From Thermodesulfobacteriota bacterium (lineage in GTDB: Bacteria; Desulfobacterota_D; UBA1144; Nemesobacterales; UBA2774), in assembly GCA_035325995.1 (NCBI GenBank), contig DAOKYU010000003.1:294320-358319 (forward strand): DNA of 64,000 nt, written 5' to 3'. The stretch's first letter is position 1, and every line of letters starts with the position of its first letter. This document shows, piece after piece, positions 1-6,704 of the stretch. Position numbers and translations under genes: made by a program. The notes under the pieces are model-generated. The model ran no database searches and was not told the DNA's origin. It saw only the letters and a list, made by a program, of their open reading frames with translations.

Positions 1-602
1 CGGCGGCTTACTTCGCGGCCATGAGGGGATTAGGCGTTTCCAGCCTGACGATTGACCATGAAAAGAAGACGCAAAACGGTATAGATTCTGGCGGTGATTC
101 TTTTTACGGAGGCGTTCACAAGTTGACTCAGAGCCGGAGCGGGTTCCGACTCACAAGAACCGGAGACGGGAAGAACCCTGTAACTCTGCTACTTCGACAG
201 ACTAAAAACTCATTCGGGCCGCTAGCCGAAGATATGACCTTCGACGTGAATTTCGAGGGCGACAGAATTTCATTTACGCAGTCGAACGCGCCGAATCCCG
301 AGGACAGGGACTGCGAGCTCATCGCCAAGGCTATCGCGGATATGGAGGCCGAGGGGACCAGGGTTAATCGAACAGCCCTCACTGAATATTTCGCGGGCGT
401 GATAGGCCAAAAGCGTTTACGCCTCCTATTAGACAAAGGGGACGGCGAACTATGGGAATCATCTCCCGGAGACCGGACGGAAAGGCTCTATAAATCGAGA
501 CCGGCAGAATGGCACCCCTATAAGAGGGGCCAGTCTGCCAGTGTGATGAACACGGTTGAAGGAGGCGAGGATTGCGGCTACCCGGAGGTGTTGAATGGAT
601 AA
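1..602 (+). CDS. RepA-like AAA ATPase, C-terminal part (5' end outside window)
   Basis: The reading frame is open from the first base, so the protein starts upstream; 199 codons are visible. The fragment begins near AAYFAAMRGLGVSS, followed by a strand ending in IDHEKK, a conserved GGDSFYGG-like segment, and LRQTKNSFGPL. This order is typical of the C-terminal half of RecA-fold RepA/primase-associated ATPases (AAA_25 type) of plasmids and integrative elements, where a Lys/His after the fourth strand senses nucleotide. The last 90 residues look like a winged-helix tail. The stop overlaps the next start by 8 bases, so the two are co-translated. A replicative helicase or loader role is inference; the Walker A region is not in view. 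Confidence 0.5.
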   Translation, partial: AAYFAAMRGLGVSSLTIDHEKKTQNGIDSGGDSFYGGVHKLTQSRSGFRLTRTGDGKNPVTLLLRQTKNSFGPLAEDMTFDVNFEGDRISFTQSNAPNPEDRDCELIAKAIADMEAEGTRVNRTALTEYFAGVIGQKRLRLLLDKGDGELWESSPGDRTERLYKSRPAEWHPYKRGQSASVMNTVEGGEDCGYPEVLNG

Positions 603-915
603 GCTATGGCTCGAAAAGGAGCGCATATTAAACGAGGTCATGAACAGCTTAGAGGAAAAGTACCCGAGCGGTCTGTACGACTGGCTCTACATCCATGACC
701 GCGCTCTATACGCCCGGATTAACGAGATAGAAAATGCCCTAAACGAGTGCTTCGCAGAGGGCGGTTCCGTCGAAGGGTTTAAGGCTACGCTTCGGGGGTA
801 CTGGGATGCTCACATGAAGGGCATCCGGCAATTCAGGGCGCGGAAAGAGAATGCGCTCACGTTTCCCGAGGTGAGGGCGGAGAGAATAGCGGAGCTGGAG
901 GGTGCCTCAGTATGA
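595..915 (+). CDS. Hypothetical protein, 106 aa, mobile-element operon
   Basis: This small, charged, mostly helical protein has no domain I recognise. Its ATG lies inside the end of the RepA-like gene (ATGGATAA overlap) and its stop overlaps the next possible start by 4 bases, so it belongs to the same operon. GGAGG about 10 bases upstream of the ATG supports the start. Residues are rich in Glu, Arg and Ala, with helical stretches at both ends. Its position next to a replication ATPase suggests an accessory replication or packaging role, but nothing in the sequence shows this. Confidence 0.6.
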   Translation: MDKLWLEKERILNEVMNSLEEKYPSGLYDWLYIHDRALYARINEIENALNECFAEGGSVEGFKATLRGYWDAHMKGIRQFRARKENALTFPEVRAERIAELEGASV

Positions 916-1244
916 CAGATGTAAAGACGAGTTTAATTAAAAATACATTTTTCGGAGGTGGACGTAGTATGCGTTCAGATATGAAGTTGGCGTTACATAA
1001 CACAGAGGTCTCGGACAAAGAGCAGGTCAGAATTAAAAACCTGACGATAGGGACCGGGTGCCCTCATGTGGGTAATCAGGGCTGGTTCAGGTTTTTCAGG
1101 AAACTGAATCACGCCAAACAGGTTGCCCTTTTAGCGCAGTGGCTCACTGACGGGACAATCAAAGAGATTAGAGACCTCGACTCTAATGCGGAGCGATTAA
1201 CTGTTGTCATGAGAGGCGGGCACGTCGAGACTTTTGACATCTAG
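912..1244 (+). CDS. Hypothetical protein, up to 110 aa, mobile element
   Basis: The protein has no recognised family. Two starts are possible. The ATG at 912 overlaps the preceding stop and has GGAGG about ten bases ahead. The ATG at 969 has an even clearer GGAGGTGG ahead of it and would give 91 residues beginning MRSDMKLA. The second half (VALLAQWLTDGTIKEIRDLDS and on) looks like a compact alpha/beta fold, and the N-terminal 19 residues look unstructured, which slightly favours the inner start. A strong hairpin terminator follows, so this is the last gene of the replication operon. Confidence 0.55.
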   Translation: MTDVKTSLIKNTFFGGGRSMRSDMKLALHNTEVSDKEQVRIKNLTIGTGCPHVGNQGWFRFFRKLNHAKQVALLAQWLTDGTIKEIRDLDSNAERLTVVMRGGHVETFDI

Positions 1245-1256
1245 CCCCTTGTCTCC

Positions 1257-1291
1257 GAGGGGTGCTCTCAGACAGGGGTGCCCCTCTTTTT
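1257..1291 (+). terminator. Rho-independent terminator after the replication operon
   Basis: GAGGGGT at 1257-1263 pairs with GCCCCTC at 1280-1286 and is followed directly by a T run. It ends the transcript of the first three genes. Confidence 0.75.
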
Positions 1292-1356
1292 ATGACCATT
1301 TTTTTAAGGGATGAGTGCTGTAATTATTATCAGATTCTTGACGGAGGTTTTTTGAA

Positions 1357-1584
1357 TTGGCAGGAAAAAAACATATCAGGCTGAGGACGGCGGGGGACGT
1401 TCGAGAGCTCTTAGCGAAGCTCATTAACGAGCGCCGGAGGGGGGAGGCGAATTCCAGCGAGTGCCGTGACATCGGGTTTCTGTGCAAGATACTCTTGGAT
1501 TCGATAGAGGCGGGGGAAGTAGAGGAAAGACTAGCGGAGATAGAGAAGAGACTAGAGGAGAAGGAACATGAGTTCGAAGGCTAA
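1357..1584 (+). CDS. Small coiled-coil protein of mobile elements, 75 aa
   Basis: The start is TTG, with GGAGG at 1343-1347 giving a normal gap. The protein has the layout seen in many short phage and integrative-element proteins: a basic N-terminus, a 'DVRELLAKLINERRRGE' helix, then 'GFLCKILLDSIEAGEVEERL' and a Glu/Arg-rich coiled-coil tail to the end. Such proteins often sit near small-terminase or DNA-packaging genes, but their function is not known to me. The end overlaps the next start by 17 bases, so the pair is probably co-translated. Confidence 0.6.
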   Translation: MAGKKHIRLRTAGDVRELLAKLINERRRGEANSSECRDIGFLCKILLDSIEAGEVEERLAEIEKRLEEKEHEFEG

Positions 1585-1753
1585 AGTGAAGGCTCTGGAG
1601 AAGAGGCTTAGGAGAGTAGAGTGGGCGGGTGAAGAGATAGAGGTAAGCATCGAGCCCGTTGTTTGCAATTGCCGCTATGAAGACGACGAGGCGCGGGAAA
1701 GAGAGTGCCCAGCCTTTCATGGGGGGACATGCAAGAGTATTTCAACCAGTTGA
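1568..1753 (+). CDS. Hypothetical protein, 61 aa, Cys-rich tail
   Basis: The frame opens with MSSKAKVKALEKRLRR, a basic helix, and ends with Cys at residues 32, 34, 47 and 56, which might bind a metal or be chance. An AGAGGAGAAGG tract lies just upstream of the ATG and could serve as a ribosome binding site. It overlaps the preceding gene by 17 bases. The last codons lie inside the 16-bp palindrome at 1740-1755. No family recognised. Confidence 0.5.
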   Translation: MSSKAKVKALEKRLRRVEWAGEEIEVSIEPVVCNCRYEDDEARERECPAFHGGTCKSISTS

Positions 1754-1755
1754 AA
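1740..1755. promoter_or_regulatory. 16-bp near-palindrome, copy 1 (candidate operator)
   Basis: TTTCAACCAGTTGAAA has 7-bp arms around a central CA. It differs by one base from a perfect palindrome at 4735-4750. It overlaps the stop of the 61-aa gene and lies about 100 bp upstream of the yedK-like promoter. I see no -10 box placed to use its TTGAAA half as a -35. Confidence 0.5.
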
Positions 1756-1763
1756 AGGAGGGT

Positions 1764-1876
1764 GAAGTTCAGAAAAGGACGTAGAGGCGTTTAGTGCGTG
1801 CGGGAGCTTTCAAGGTAATTCGACTCGCCTCGGAGTAACAGGCGCATATCAATCATTGCCCCCCAACTGAACTTCC
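1764..1876 (+). other. Nested inverted repeats upstream of the yedK-like gene
   Basis: GAAGTTCAG at 1764-1772 is the exact complement of CTGAACTTC at 1868-1876. Inside it GAGGCG (1784-1789) can pair with CGCCTC (about 1826-1831). The nested pairing could mean a structured RNA or two binding sites of one protein. The right arm falls between the -35 and -10 of the predicted yedK-like promoter. Confidence 0.35.
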
Positions 1877-1884
1877 CTTATGCT
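1856..1884 (+). promoter_or_regulatory. Promoter of the yedK-like gene (leaderless type)
   Basis: TTGCCC at 1856-1861, a 17-bp spacer and TATGCT at 1879-1884. Seven bases then separate the -10 from the ATG at 1892, placing the transcript start at or next to the start codon. There is no Shine-Dalgarno sequence. Confidence 0.5.
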
Positions 1885-1891
1885 ATCAATC

Positions 1892-2563
1892 ATGTGCGGG
1901 CGGTTCGTGAAAACTACAGATAAAGACGATTTGCAGAGCCGCTTCGGATTCGAGGACCCTGTCGGTGTTTTACTGGAGCCGCGATACAATATCGCCCCTA
2001 CTCAGCTTCACCCCGTCGTAATAATAGAGGATGACAAGCGCGTACTCAGGATGATGAAATGGGGACTGGTCCCTCATTGGGCGAAGGACCCCGCCATAGG
2101 GTACAAAATGATTAACGCGAGGGCTGAGGGCATAGAGGACAAGCCGAGCTTTAGAACCCCATTCAGAAAGAGAAGATGTCTTGTTATTGCGAACGGGTTT
2201 TACGAGTGGAAGAAGGTAGAGCCTAAGACGAAGGTCCCCTATCTCATTAGGCTTAAGTCAGGGAAACCCTTCGCCTTCGCCGGACTGTGGGAGAAATGGG
2301 ATAAGGGACCCGAGCCCCTTGAGACGTTCACCATCATCACGACTGAGAATAATGAGCTTATCGAACCTATACACAACCGTATGCCCGTCATACTACATGA
2401 GAAGGATGAGAGCCTCTGGCTCGACCCTGAGCTAAATGACCCTGAGAAGTTAATCCCCCTCCTGAAACCGTACCCCTCGGAAGAAATGGAACTTTACGAG
2501 GTCTCGACTATCGTCAATTCACCCCGTAACGATGTGCCGGAGTGCATTCTGAAAAAAGAGTGA
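1892..2563 (+). CDS. yedK: SRAP-domain DNA-protein crosslink protein (YedK/HMCES family)
   Basis: SRAP proteins bind abasic sites in single-stranded DNA and form a stable thiazolidine link through the amino-terminal cysteine, shielding the lesion during replication. The start was set at 1892, not the ATG at 1880, because Cys2 must become the N-terminus after Met removal, and because the promoter at 1856-1884 points to it. Family residues are all present: Cys2, Asn33 in PRYNIAPTQ, Asn75 in INARAE, Glu105 in GFYEW and His161 in HNRMP. The length of 223 aa is normal. It sits directly before umuD and umuC, matching its SOS association. A terminator separates it from umuD, so the units are probably independent. 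Confidence 0.93.
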   Translation: MCGRFVKTTDKDDLQSRFGFEDPVGVLLEPRYNIAPTQLHPVVIIEDDKRVLRMMKWGLVPHWAKDPAIGYKMINARAEGIEDKPSFRTPFRKRRCLVIANGFYEWKKVEPKTKVPYLIRLKSGKPFAFAGLWEKWDKGPEPLETFTIITTENNELIEPIHNRMPVILHEKDESLWLDPELNDPEKLIPLLKPYPSEEMELYEVSTIVNSPRNDVPECILKKE

Positions 2564-2612
2564 GCCCGGCATAAATCAATAATCGCATATTGAGGCCGGG
2601 GCTCGTTTCTTT
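2562..2612 (+). terminator. Terminator after the yedK-like gene
   Basis: GAGCCCGGC overlapping the stop codon pairs, with one bulge, with GCCGGGGCTC at about 2595-2604, and TTTCTTTT follows. Confidence 0.65.
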
Positions 2613-2679
2613 TACCCTTCTAAATACCTCCTAGGGGTTGGGAGAAAAAAGAATCACATATTGTACGGGAGGGGTGTGT

Positions 2680-3171
2680 ATGCGAGTAACCGAAATTGGA
2701 ATCCTGAAGTCAGCATCCGAGTTTGAAATACCTCTTGTCTCGGTCCGCGCCCCTTGCGGAACGGGGTTCCCTTCGCCTGCCGACGATTACGCAGAGGAAG
2801 GGCTCGACCTGAACCGATACGTAACAGAGCACCCCGAGGCTACCCTATACGCGAGAGCCGAGGGAGACTCCATGATTGGGGCCGGGATTTTCGACGGGGA
2901 TATTTTGGTAGTGGATAAGGCTCTCGTTAACAACGCTAACGGCAGGGTCATCACGGCATGGTATAACGGGCATTTCACGGTGAAGAGGCTCTACACTGAC
3001 CCGAGATTAAAGCGGAGCTTCCTCATATCCGAGAACCCCAAATATCCCCCTATCGAAATACACCCTGAGACAGATTTTGCGATATGGGCTGTCGTGACGT
3101 GGAACGTTCACAGGCTGTCGCGAGAGCTCCCCGATGATGTAAAAAGCATCCTGTACGGAATGAAGAAATAA
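2680..3171 (+). CDS. umuD: UmuD-like translesion polymerase V subunit, S24 peptidase
   Basis: UmuD is cleaved with help from RecA filaments, and UmuD' then pairs with UmuC to form an error-prone polymerase. ATG 2680 was chosen because GGGAGGGGTG lies just upstream; a TTG at 2638 has no such site. The protein is 163 aa. It keeps the Cys26-Gly27 cleavage site (APCGTGF), Ser64 in GDSM and Lys102 in FTVKR, the catalytic pair, and the FPSPADDY segment after the cut. It lacks a helix-turn-helix, so it is not a LexA repressor. UmuC follows after 2 bases. Carriage on an element means SOS mutagenesis can be gained with it. Confidence 0.93.
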   Translation: MRVTEIGILKSASEFEIPLVSVRAPCGTGFPSPADDYAEEGLDLNRYVTEHPEATLYARAEGDSMIGAGIFDGDILVVDKALVNNANGRVITAWYNGHFTVKRLYTDPRLKRSFLISENPKYPPIEIHPETDFAIWAVVTWNVHRLSRELPDDVKSILYGMKK

Positions 3172-3173
3172 CC

Positions 3174-4451
3174 ATGCCTAAGACCTCCAAAATATTCGCG
3201 CTCGTTGACTGCAACAACTTCTACGTCTCATGTGAGCGCGTATTCAACCCGAGCCTGAACGGGAAGCCTGTAGTAGTCCTCTCGAATAATGACGGCTGTG
3301 CTGTAGCACTCTCAGATGAAGCGAAACTGCTTATACCTATGGGGACCCCAATACATGAGTGCGCGGACGTAGTACGAATAAACAAGGTTCATATTTTTTC
3401 GAGTAACTATACTCTTTACGCCGATATGTCCCGGAGGGTTAAGGGGGTCCTCACGCAGTTTAGTCCCGAGATTGAGAACTACTCCATAGATGAATCCTTC
3501 CTATCCCTCTCAGGCTTCACGAACGTTGATTTAACCGATTACGGAAGAAGGATAAGAGAGACGGTTTTAAGGTGGACCGGGATACCCACATGCGTCGGCA
3601 TAGGAACAACCAAGACTCTGGCCAAAATAGCGAACAAGCTCGCGAAGAAAAACAAAATGTGTCAGGGGGTTCTTAACTTAACGAATCATTCTCGTATCGA
3701 GGACTTCCTCGCGAGTGTCGATATAGGCGACGTTTGGGGCATCGGCTGGCAGTATACGAAGCTCCTAAAGAGGTACGGTATCAACACTGCCCTTGACCTC
3801 AGAAACGCCCCTGACGGCTTCATACGAAAGCATATGACGGTCCAGAGGTTAAGGACGGCGTGGGAACTACGGGGAGTGTCGTGTCTCGACATTGAGGAGG
3901 TAGTTTCGGATAAGAAGGAAATAGTGAGCTCTCGCTCCTTCGGGAAGGACGTATATACCTATAAAGAGGTTTCCGAGGCAATCGCAACCTACACGACGCG
4001 AGCGGCGGAAAAGCTCAGGGCTCAGGGATCCATATGCGGCTACATCTCCGTGTGGGTTGAGACGAACCGATTTAAAGACATACCCCAATATAGCAACACG
4101 ATTACCTGTAGCCTCCCTGAACCCACGGCATACACTCCGATGTTAATCAGATATGCCCTTCACCTCCTCAAGAGGATATACAGAGATGGATACGGCTATA
4201 AGAAGGCGGGAGTAGCCCTCATGGACGTTGTACCGGCAACCACGGTCCAGCTTAACCTGTTTATGAAATTCGACCATACGAAGAACGAGAAGTTGATGTC
4301 GGTGATGGATGATATAAACGCCAAGTGGGGAGGCGAGACGTTGAAGACGGCGGCTTCGGGTTGTGAGAGGGCGTGGGAGATGAAGCGAGCCTCCTTATCG
4401 CCACGATATACAACGAACTGGGACGAAATAATAAAGGTGCGAGCGGGTTAA
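3174..4451 (+). CDS. umuC: Y-family DNA polymerase V catalytic subunit UmuC
   Basis: This is the catalytic subunit of the UmuD'2C lesion-bypass polymerase. Metal-binding carboxylates are visible: Asp12 in LVDCNNFY and Asp106-Glu107 in YSIDESF. The palm, thumb and little-finger order and the 425-aa length match UmuC. One oddity is GCAVALSDEAK (41-51), where most UmuC proteins have an Arg at the position of Leu46, in the finger segment over the incoming nucleotide; Lys51 is kept. It starts 2 bases after umuD and its stop overlaps by 4 bases the stop of the opposing 85-aa gene. Confidence 0.95.
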   Translation: MPKTSKIFALVDCNNFYVSCERVFNPSLNGKPVVVLSNNDGCAVALSDEAKLLIPMGTPIHECADVVRINKVHIFSSNYTLYADMSRRVKGVLTQFSPEIENYSIDESFLSLSGFTNVDLTDYGRRIRETVLRWTGIPTCVGIGTTKTLAKIANKLAKKNKMCQGVLNLTNHSRIEDFLASVDIGDVWGIGWQYTKLLKRYGINTALDLRNAPDGFIRKHMTVQRLRTAWELRGVSCLDIEEVVSDKKEIVSSRSFGKDVYTYKEVSEAIATYTTRAAEKLRAQGSICGYISVWVETNRFKDIPQYSNTITCSLPEPTAYTPMLIRYALHLLKRIYRDGYGYKKAGVALMDVVPATTVQLNLFMKFDHTKNEKLMSVMDDINAKWGGETLKTAASGCERAWEMKRASLSPRYTTNWDEIIKVRAG

Positions 4452-4705
4452 TCCCGGAGAGAGTTGGTAAGCGTCTTGACCTTCTCAGACAATTCTTGAA
4501 TTAATTCGAGTGTTAAATCCATCTTCTCGTTTTGGGAAAGATGGGAGGCTATAACATCATCTCTAAGAGAACGTATATCGCCTACGACAGAACACCTAGT
4601 AGCGTCTATCTCAGTGCGAATCTCGCGAACCTGTGACTTGAGCGTCCTTACTTCCGGGAGTATCAACTCTTCTATCAAGGCTTTAAAACCTTCTCTGAAG
4701 CTCAT
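4448..4705 (-). CDS. Coiled-coil protein, 85 aa, operator-controlled
   Basis: This short protein is predicted to be almost wholly coiled coil (regular Leu/Ile heptads from residue 10 to 80, e.g. LILPEVRTLKSQVREIRTEI). No DNA-binding motif is evident and I know no family name. The gene converges on umuC with a 4-base overlap. Its promoter (TTGAAA, 17 bp, TAAAAT) ends 6 bases before the ATG, and the -35 box is one half of the perfect 16-bp palindrome at 4735-4750. This makes it the clearest regulated gene of the element and a possible partner or antagonist of a local regulator; that role is inference. Confidence 0.7.
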   Translation of the reverse strand: MSFREGFKALIEELILPEVRTLKSQVREIRTEIDATRCSVVGDIRSLRDDVIASHLSQNEKMDLTLELIQELSEKVKTLTNSLRD

Positions 4706-4711
4706 GCTTGA

Positions 4712-4750
4712 ATTTTATAATCGAGAGCCTACTATTTCAACCGGTTGAAA
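4712..4750 (-). promoter_or_regulatory. Promoter of the 85-aa gene with overlapping 16-bp operator
   Basis: Read on the minus strand: TTGAAA (4735-4740), 17-bp spacer, TAAAAT (4712-4717), then 6 bases to ATG 4705. The -35 is the right half of the perfect palindrome TTTCAACCGGTTGAAA (4735-4750). A protein bound there would block polymerase. The near copy is at 1740-1755. Confidence 0.65.
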
Positions 4751-4843
4751 TGTCTGAGGCGTTAATCTGTTGATGAACTACTTAACGAGGGAGAGAGGTA
4801 CGGAATAAGGTTTTGACGGGTTTTGACGCATCGGCCTATCCGT

Positions 4844-5125
4844 TTACTGACAGAACTCGAACAGGGGCACGCCCAACCTCACCTCCGAGATTCGGAGTCT
4901 GTCTTCCGTCGCCTCCCGTAACAAGCTCAGAGTATGCGGGTTCCCTCCCTGCTTCCCGCAAGCGAAGTACCACTGTGCCGGTATCACGTCCTCTACTCTC
5001 CGGCAGGACAGCGCGACAGCCATAAGCTCTTCATCAGTAAGCTGGCTCTCAATGAACATATGCTCTTCCCTCTCCCGGTCTGAGAGTCCCGAGACACCGT
5101 TCGGGATGTCGTAATCGTCATACAT
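4844..5125 (-). CDS. Hypothetical protein, 93 aa, mobile element
   Basis: The gene has a good ribosome site (GTGAGGTG, then 5 bases, ATG 5125) and a promoter upstream (TTGCTT, 17 bp, TAAAAT). The protein is acidic at the start (MYDDYDIP) and has a helical middle, ESQLTDEELMAVALSCRRVEDVI. I do not recognise a family. It is transcribed away from the small gene and integrase to its right, and their promoter regions overlap. Confidence 0.6.
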   Translation of the reverse strand: MYDDYDIPNGVSGLSDREREEHMFIESQLTDEELMAVALSCRRVEDVIPAQWYFACGKQGGNPHTLSLLREATEDRLRISEVRLGVPLFEFCQ

Positions 5126-5157
5126 GAATACACCTCACTATTTTGAAGTCGTGTTGC

Positions 5158-5195
5158 ATTTTATCTTGACACCTAGAGGGAAGCAATGCTAACAT
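5158..5195. promoter_or_regulatory. Overlapping divergent promoters
   Basis: Leftward: TTGCTT (5181-5186 on minus), 17 bp, TAAAAT (5158-5163). Rightward: TTGACA (5166-5171), 18 bp, TAACAT (5190-5195), with 8 bases to ATG 5204. The two promoters occupy the same 38 bp, so polymerase at one should exclude the other. They stand between the 93-aa gene and the 81-aa gene plus integrase. Confidence 0.5.
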
Positions 5196-5203
5196 GTAAA
5201 ACT

Positions 5204-5449
5204 ATGTTGCAGAAAATTAAGAAAGACATAGAGAAGCTCAATCCCGGCGAGCTTCAGGAGCTACGCCGCTACATAAACGAGATTGCGGGGCCTAGTGTCT
5301 CCTATTATAGGCGCGGCCTTTATTGGTATGCGGGGTTCAGGCTCGGTGAGAAGATTTACACTACCTACATCGGGAAGACTTTTCGGGAGATAGACCCGTT
5401 AGAGGTGATTCGAAAAAGGCAGGCACGGGCAAAGGCGGGGCAGAAATAA
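5204..5449 (+). CDS. Hypothetical protein before the integrase, 81 aa
   Basis: The predicted product starts MLQKIKKDIEKLNPGELQEL, then RRYINEIAG and an aromatic patch (YYRRGLYWYAGFRLGEKIYTTYIG), ending in basic residues. The ATG at 5204 fits the rightward promoter as a leaderless start. An in-frame ATG at 5186 with GAGGG five bases ahead would add six residues and cannot be excluded. The helix plus aromatic strand layout recalls small proteins that precede tyrosine recombinases, and a directionality or accessory role is a guess. The integrase follows 36 bases downstream. Confidence 0.6.
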   Translation: MLQKIKKDIEKLNPGELQELRRYINEIAGPSVSYYRRGLYWYAGFRLGEKIYTTYIGKTFREIDPLEVIRKRQARAKAGQK

Positions 5450-5485
5450 ACATCAACTAAAGGGCATCGAAAGGAGGCAATCGAC

Positions 5486-6619
5486 ATGGGAGTTTATAAG
5501 AGGGGGAGTCATTGGTACATCGATTTTTATTACCAGAATAAAAGGATTCGAGAGGTTGTAACCGTCGAGGGAAAAGACCCTGCTTCTATAACGTTCAGGG
5601 ATGCCGAAAGGGCGCTCGCGATAAGAAAGGCGGAGATTGCCACGGGGAAATTTAAGCTCGCAACAACTGAGAAGCCCGTGAAGTTTGAGAAGCTTGTAGA
5701 GGCATATCTTAAGTGGGTAGACGAAAATCATAAATCACCCGAAAGGGATTACACGTGTTGCAAGAATCTGCTCGCGTATTTCGGCGGAGGGAAGAACATC
5801 TACAGCTTTACCCTATGGGGTGTAGAGAAGTTTAAATCAGAAAGAAAGAAACAGGGCCGGAAGCCGGAGACGATTAACAAAGAACTCGGGGCGCTTCGTA
5901 GAATGTTTAATCTTGCTCTTGCCGGGACATTGAGCGTTAAAATAGGGAGAAACCCGATACAGGGGGTAAAGCTTTTAAAGGTACCTCCAACCAAAGTGAG
6001 GGCATTAAAAGAGGGAGAGTTTCAGAAGCTTTACAGCGCTGCCTCCGAGGGCTTCAGGCCTATTCTACTCTGTGCCTACATGACAGGGATGCGGCGTTCG
6101 GAGATAGCGCGGCTAAAGTGGGAAGATGTCGATCTTGAGGACGGCTCCCTGTATGTAGCAGAAACCAAGAATGGGGAGCCGAGGTCTATTCCTATAGGGG
6201 AGCCTTTGCTGTCGATATTAAGGGAGTTAAAAAACAAAGCCACATGCGAGTACGTTTTTACTACACCAGACGGCAAGCCCTACACTTCCCTTACCTCCTG
6301 GAAGAGGACGTGGACTACAGCCCTGAGAAACTCCGGAATTGAGAAGTGTCGCTTTCACGACCTGAGGCACACTTTTATCTCCAATCTTATAGTGGGTGAA
6401 AAAGAGGACTTCGCCACGGTTATGGCCTTATCAGGACATAAAGATATTTCGATGCTTAAGAGATATAGCCACACTCAGGAAGAGGCTAAGAGGGCGGCTG
6501 TAAAGAAGCTCGAAAAACGTGCTAAATCAGCAATACCGGTCACAAAACCGGTCACAGGGGTTGAAGACAGTCCCTCCGCCGAAGATAGTGTAATCGGCTT
6601 AACTACTTTTAATCAATAA
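5486..6619 (+). CDS. int: Tyrosine recombinase / integrase
   Basis: The enzyme inserts and excises the element by recombination between attP and the tRNA gene end. An N-terminal Arm-binding-like segment (GVYKRGSHWYIDFYYQNKRI, 2-21) is followed by a SAM-like core-binding domain (about 65-165) and the catalytic domain. All catalytic residues are visible: Arg203 (TGMRRSE), Lys228 (ETKNGE), His291 and Arg294 (FHDLRHT), His318 (SGHKD) and Tyr327 (KRYSH). At 377 aa it is normal in length. AAGGAGG lies 8 bases before the ATG. It ends 12 bases from the tRNA-Arg 3' end, with transcription running toward the junction. Confidence 0.95.
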   Translation: MGVYKRGSHWYIDFYYQNKRIREVVTVEGKDPASITFRDAERALAIRKAEIATGKFKLATTEKPVKFEKLVEAYLKWVDENHKSPERDYTCCKNLLAYFGGGKNIYSFTLWGVEKFKSERKKQGRKPETINKELGALRRMFNLALAGTLSVKIGRNPIQGVKLLKVPPTKVRALKEGEFQKLYSAASEGFRPILLCAYMTGMRRSEIARLKWEDVDLEDGSLYVAETKNGEPRSIPIGEPLLSILRELKNKATCEYVFTTPDGKPYTSLTSWKRTWTTALRNSGIEKCRFHDLRHTFISNLIVGEKEDFATVMALSGHKDISMLKRYSHTQEEAKRAAVKKLEKRAKSAIPVTKPVTGVEDSPSAEDSVIGLTTFNQ

Positions 6620-6631
6620 TATAAATTATGG

Positions 6632-6676
6632 CGGGCGATGGGGGATTCGAACCCCCGACCTCAGGCTTCGGAGGCC
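6632..6676 (-). other. Probable attachment site (3' half of tRNA-Arg)
   Basis: The integrase stops beside the tRNA 3' end, and enzymes of this class usually recombine in the T-arm or anticodon-arm half and rebuild the tRNA end. No second copy of this stretch occurs in the window, so the partner site must lie left of position 1. The exact core cannot be set from one side. Confidence 0.5.
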
Positions 6677-6704
6677 TGCGCTCTATCCGCTGAGCTAATC
6701 GCCC
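6632..6704 (-). tRNA. tRNA-Arg, anticodon CCG
   Basis: A full cloverleaf can be drawn on the minus strand: 7-bp acceptor GGGCGAT/ATCGCCC with discriminator G, D-arm GCTC/GAGC, anticodon stem CAGGC/GCCTG with loop CTCCGAA, and T-arm GGGGG/CCCCC with TTCGAAT. The length is 73 nt and CCA is not encoded. It reads CGG codons. Its first 10 bases overlap the last codons and TAG stop of the uracil-DNA glycosylase gene, so it is probably cut from that transcript. Confidence 0.97.

Larger units (their letters stand above)
1..6631. mobile_element. Right-hand end of an integrative element inserted at tRNA-Arg
   Basis: The segment carries a RepA-like ATPase C-terminus, several small unknown genes, a YedK-UmuD-UmuC DNA-damage cassette and a tyrosine recombinase. 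The recombinase stops 12 bases short of the 3' end of a tRNA-Arg gene, the usual attachment target of such enzymes. Codon use looks less GC-biased than in the host genes to the right. No capsid, portal or conjugation gene is visible, so phage, satellite and ICE cannot be told apart. The left junction is outside the window. Confidence 0.7.

Noticed and set aside
2638..2680. TTG start for UmuD adding 14 residues
   Set aside because: ATG 2680 has a strong ribosome site and gives the usual UmuD N-terminus; the TTG has none.
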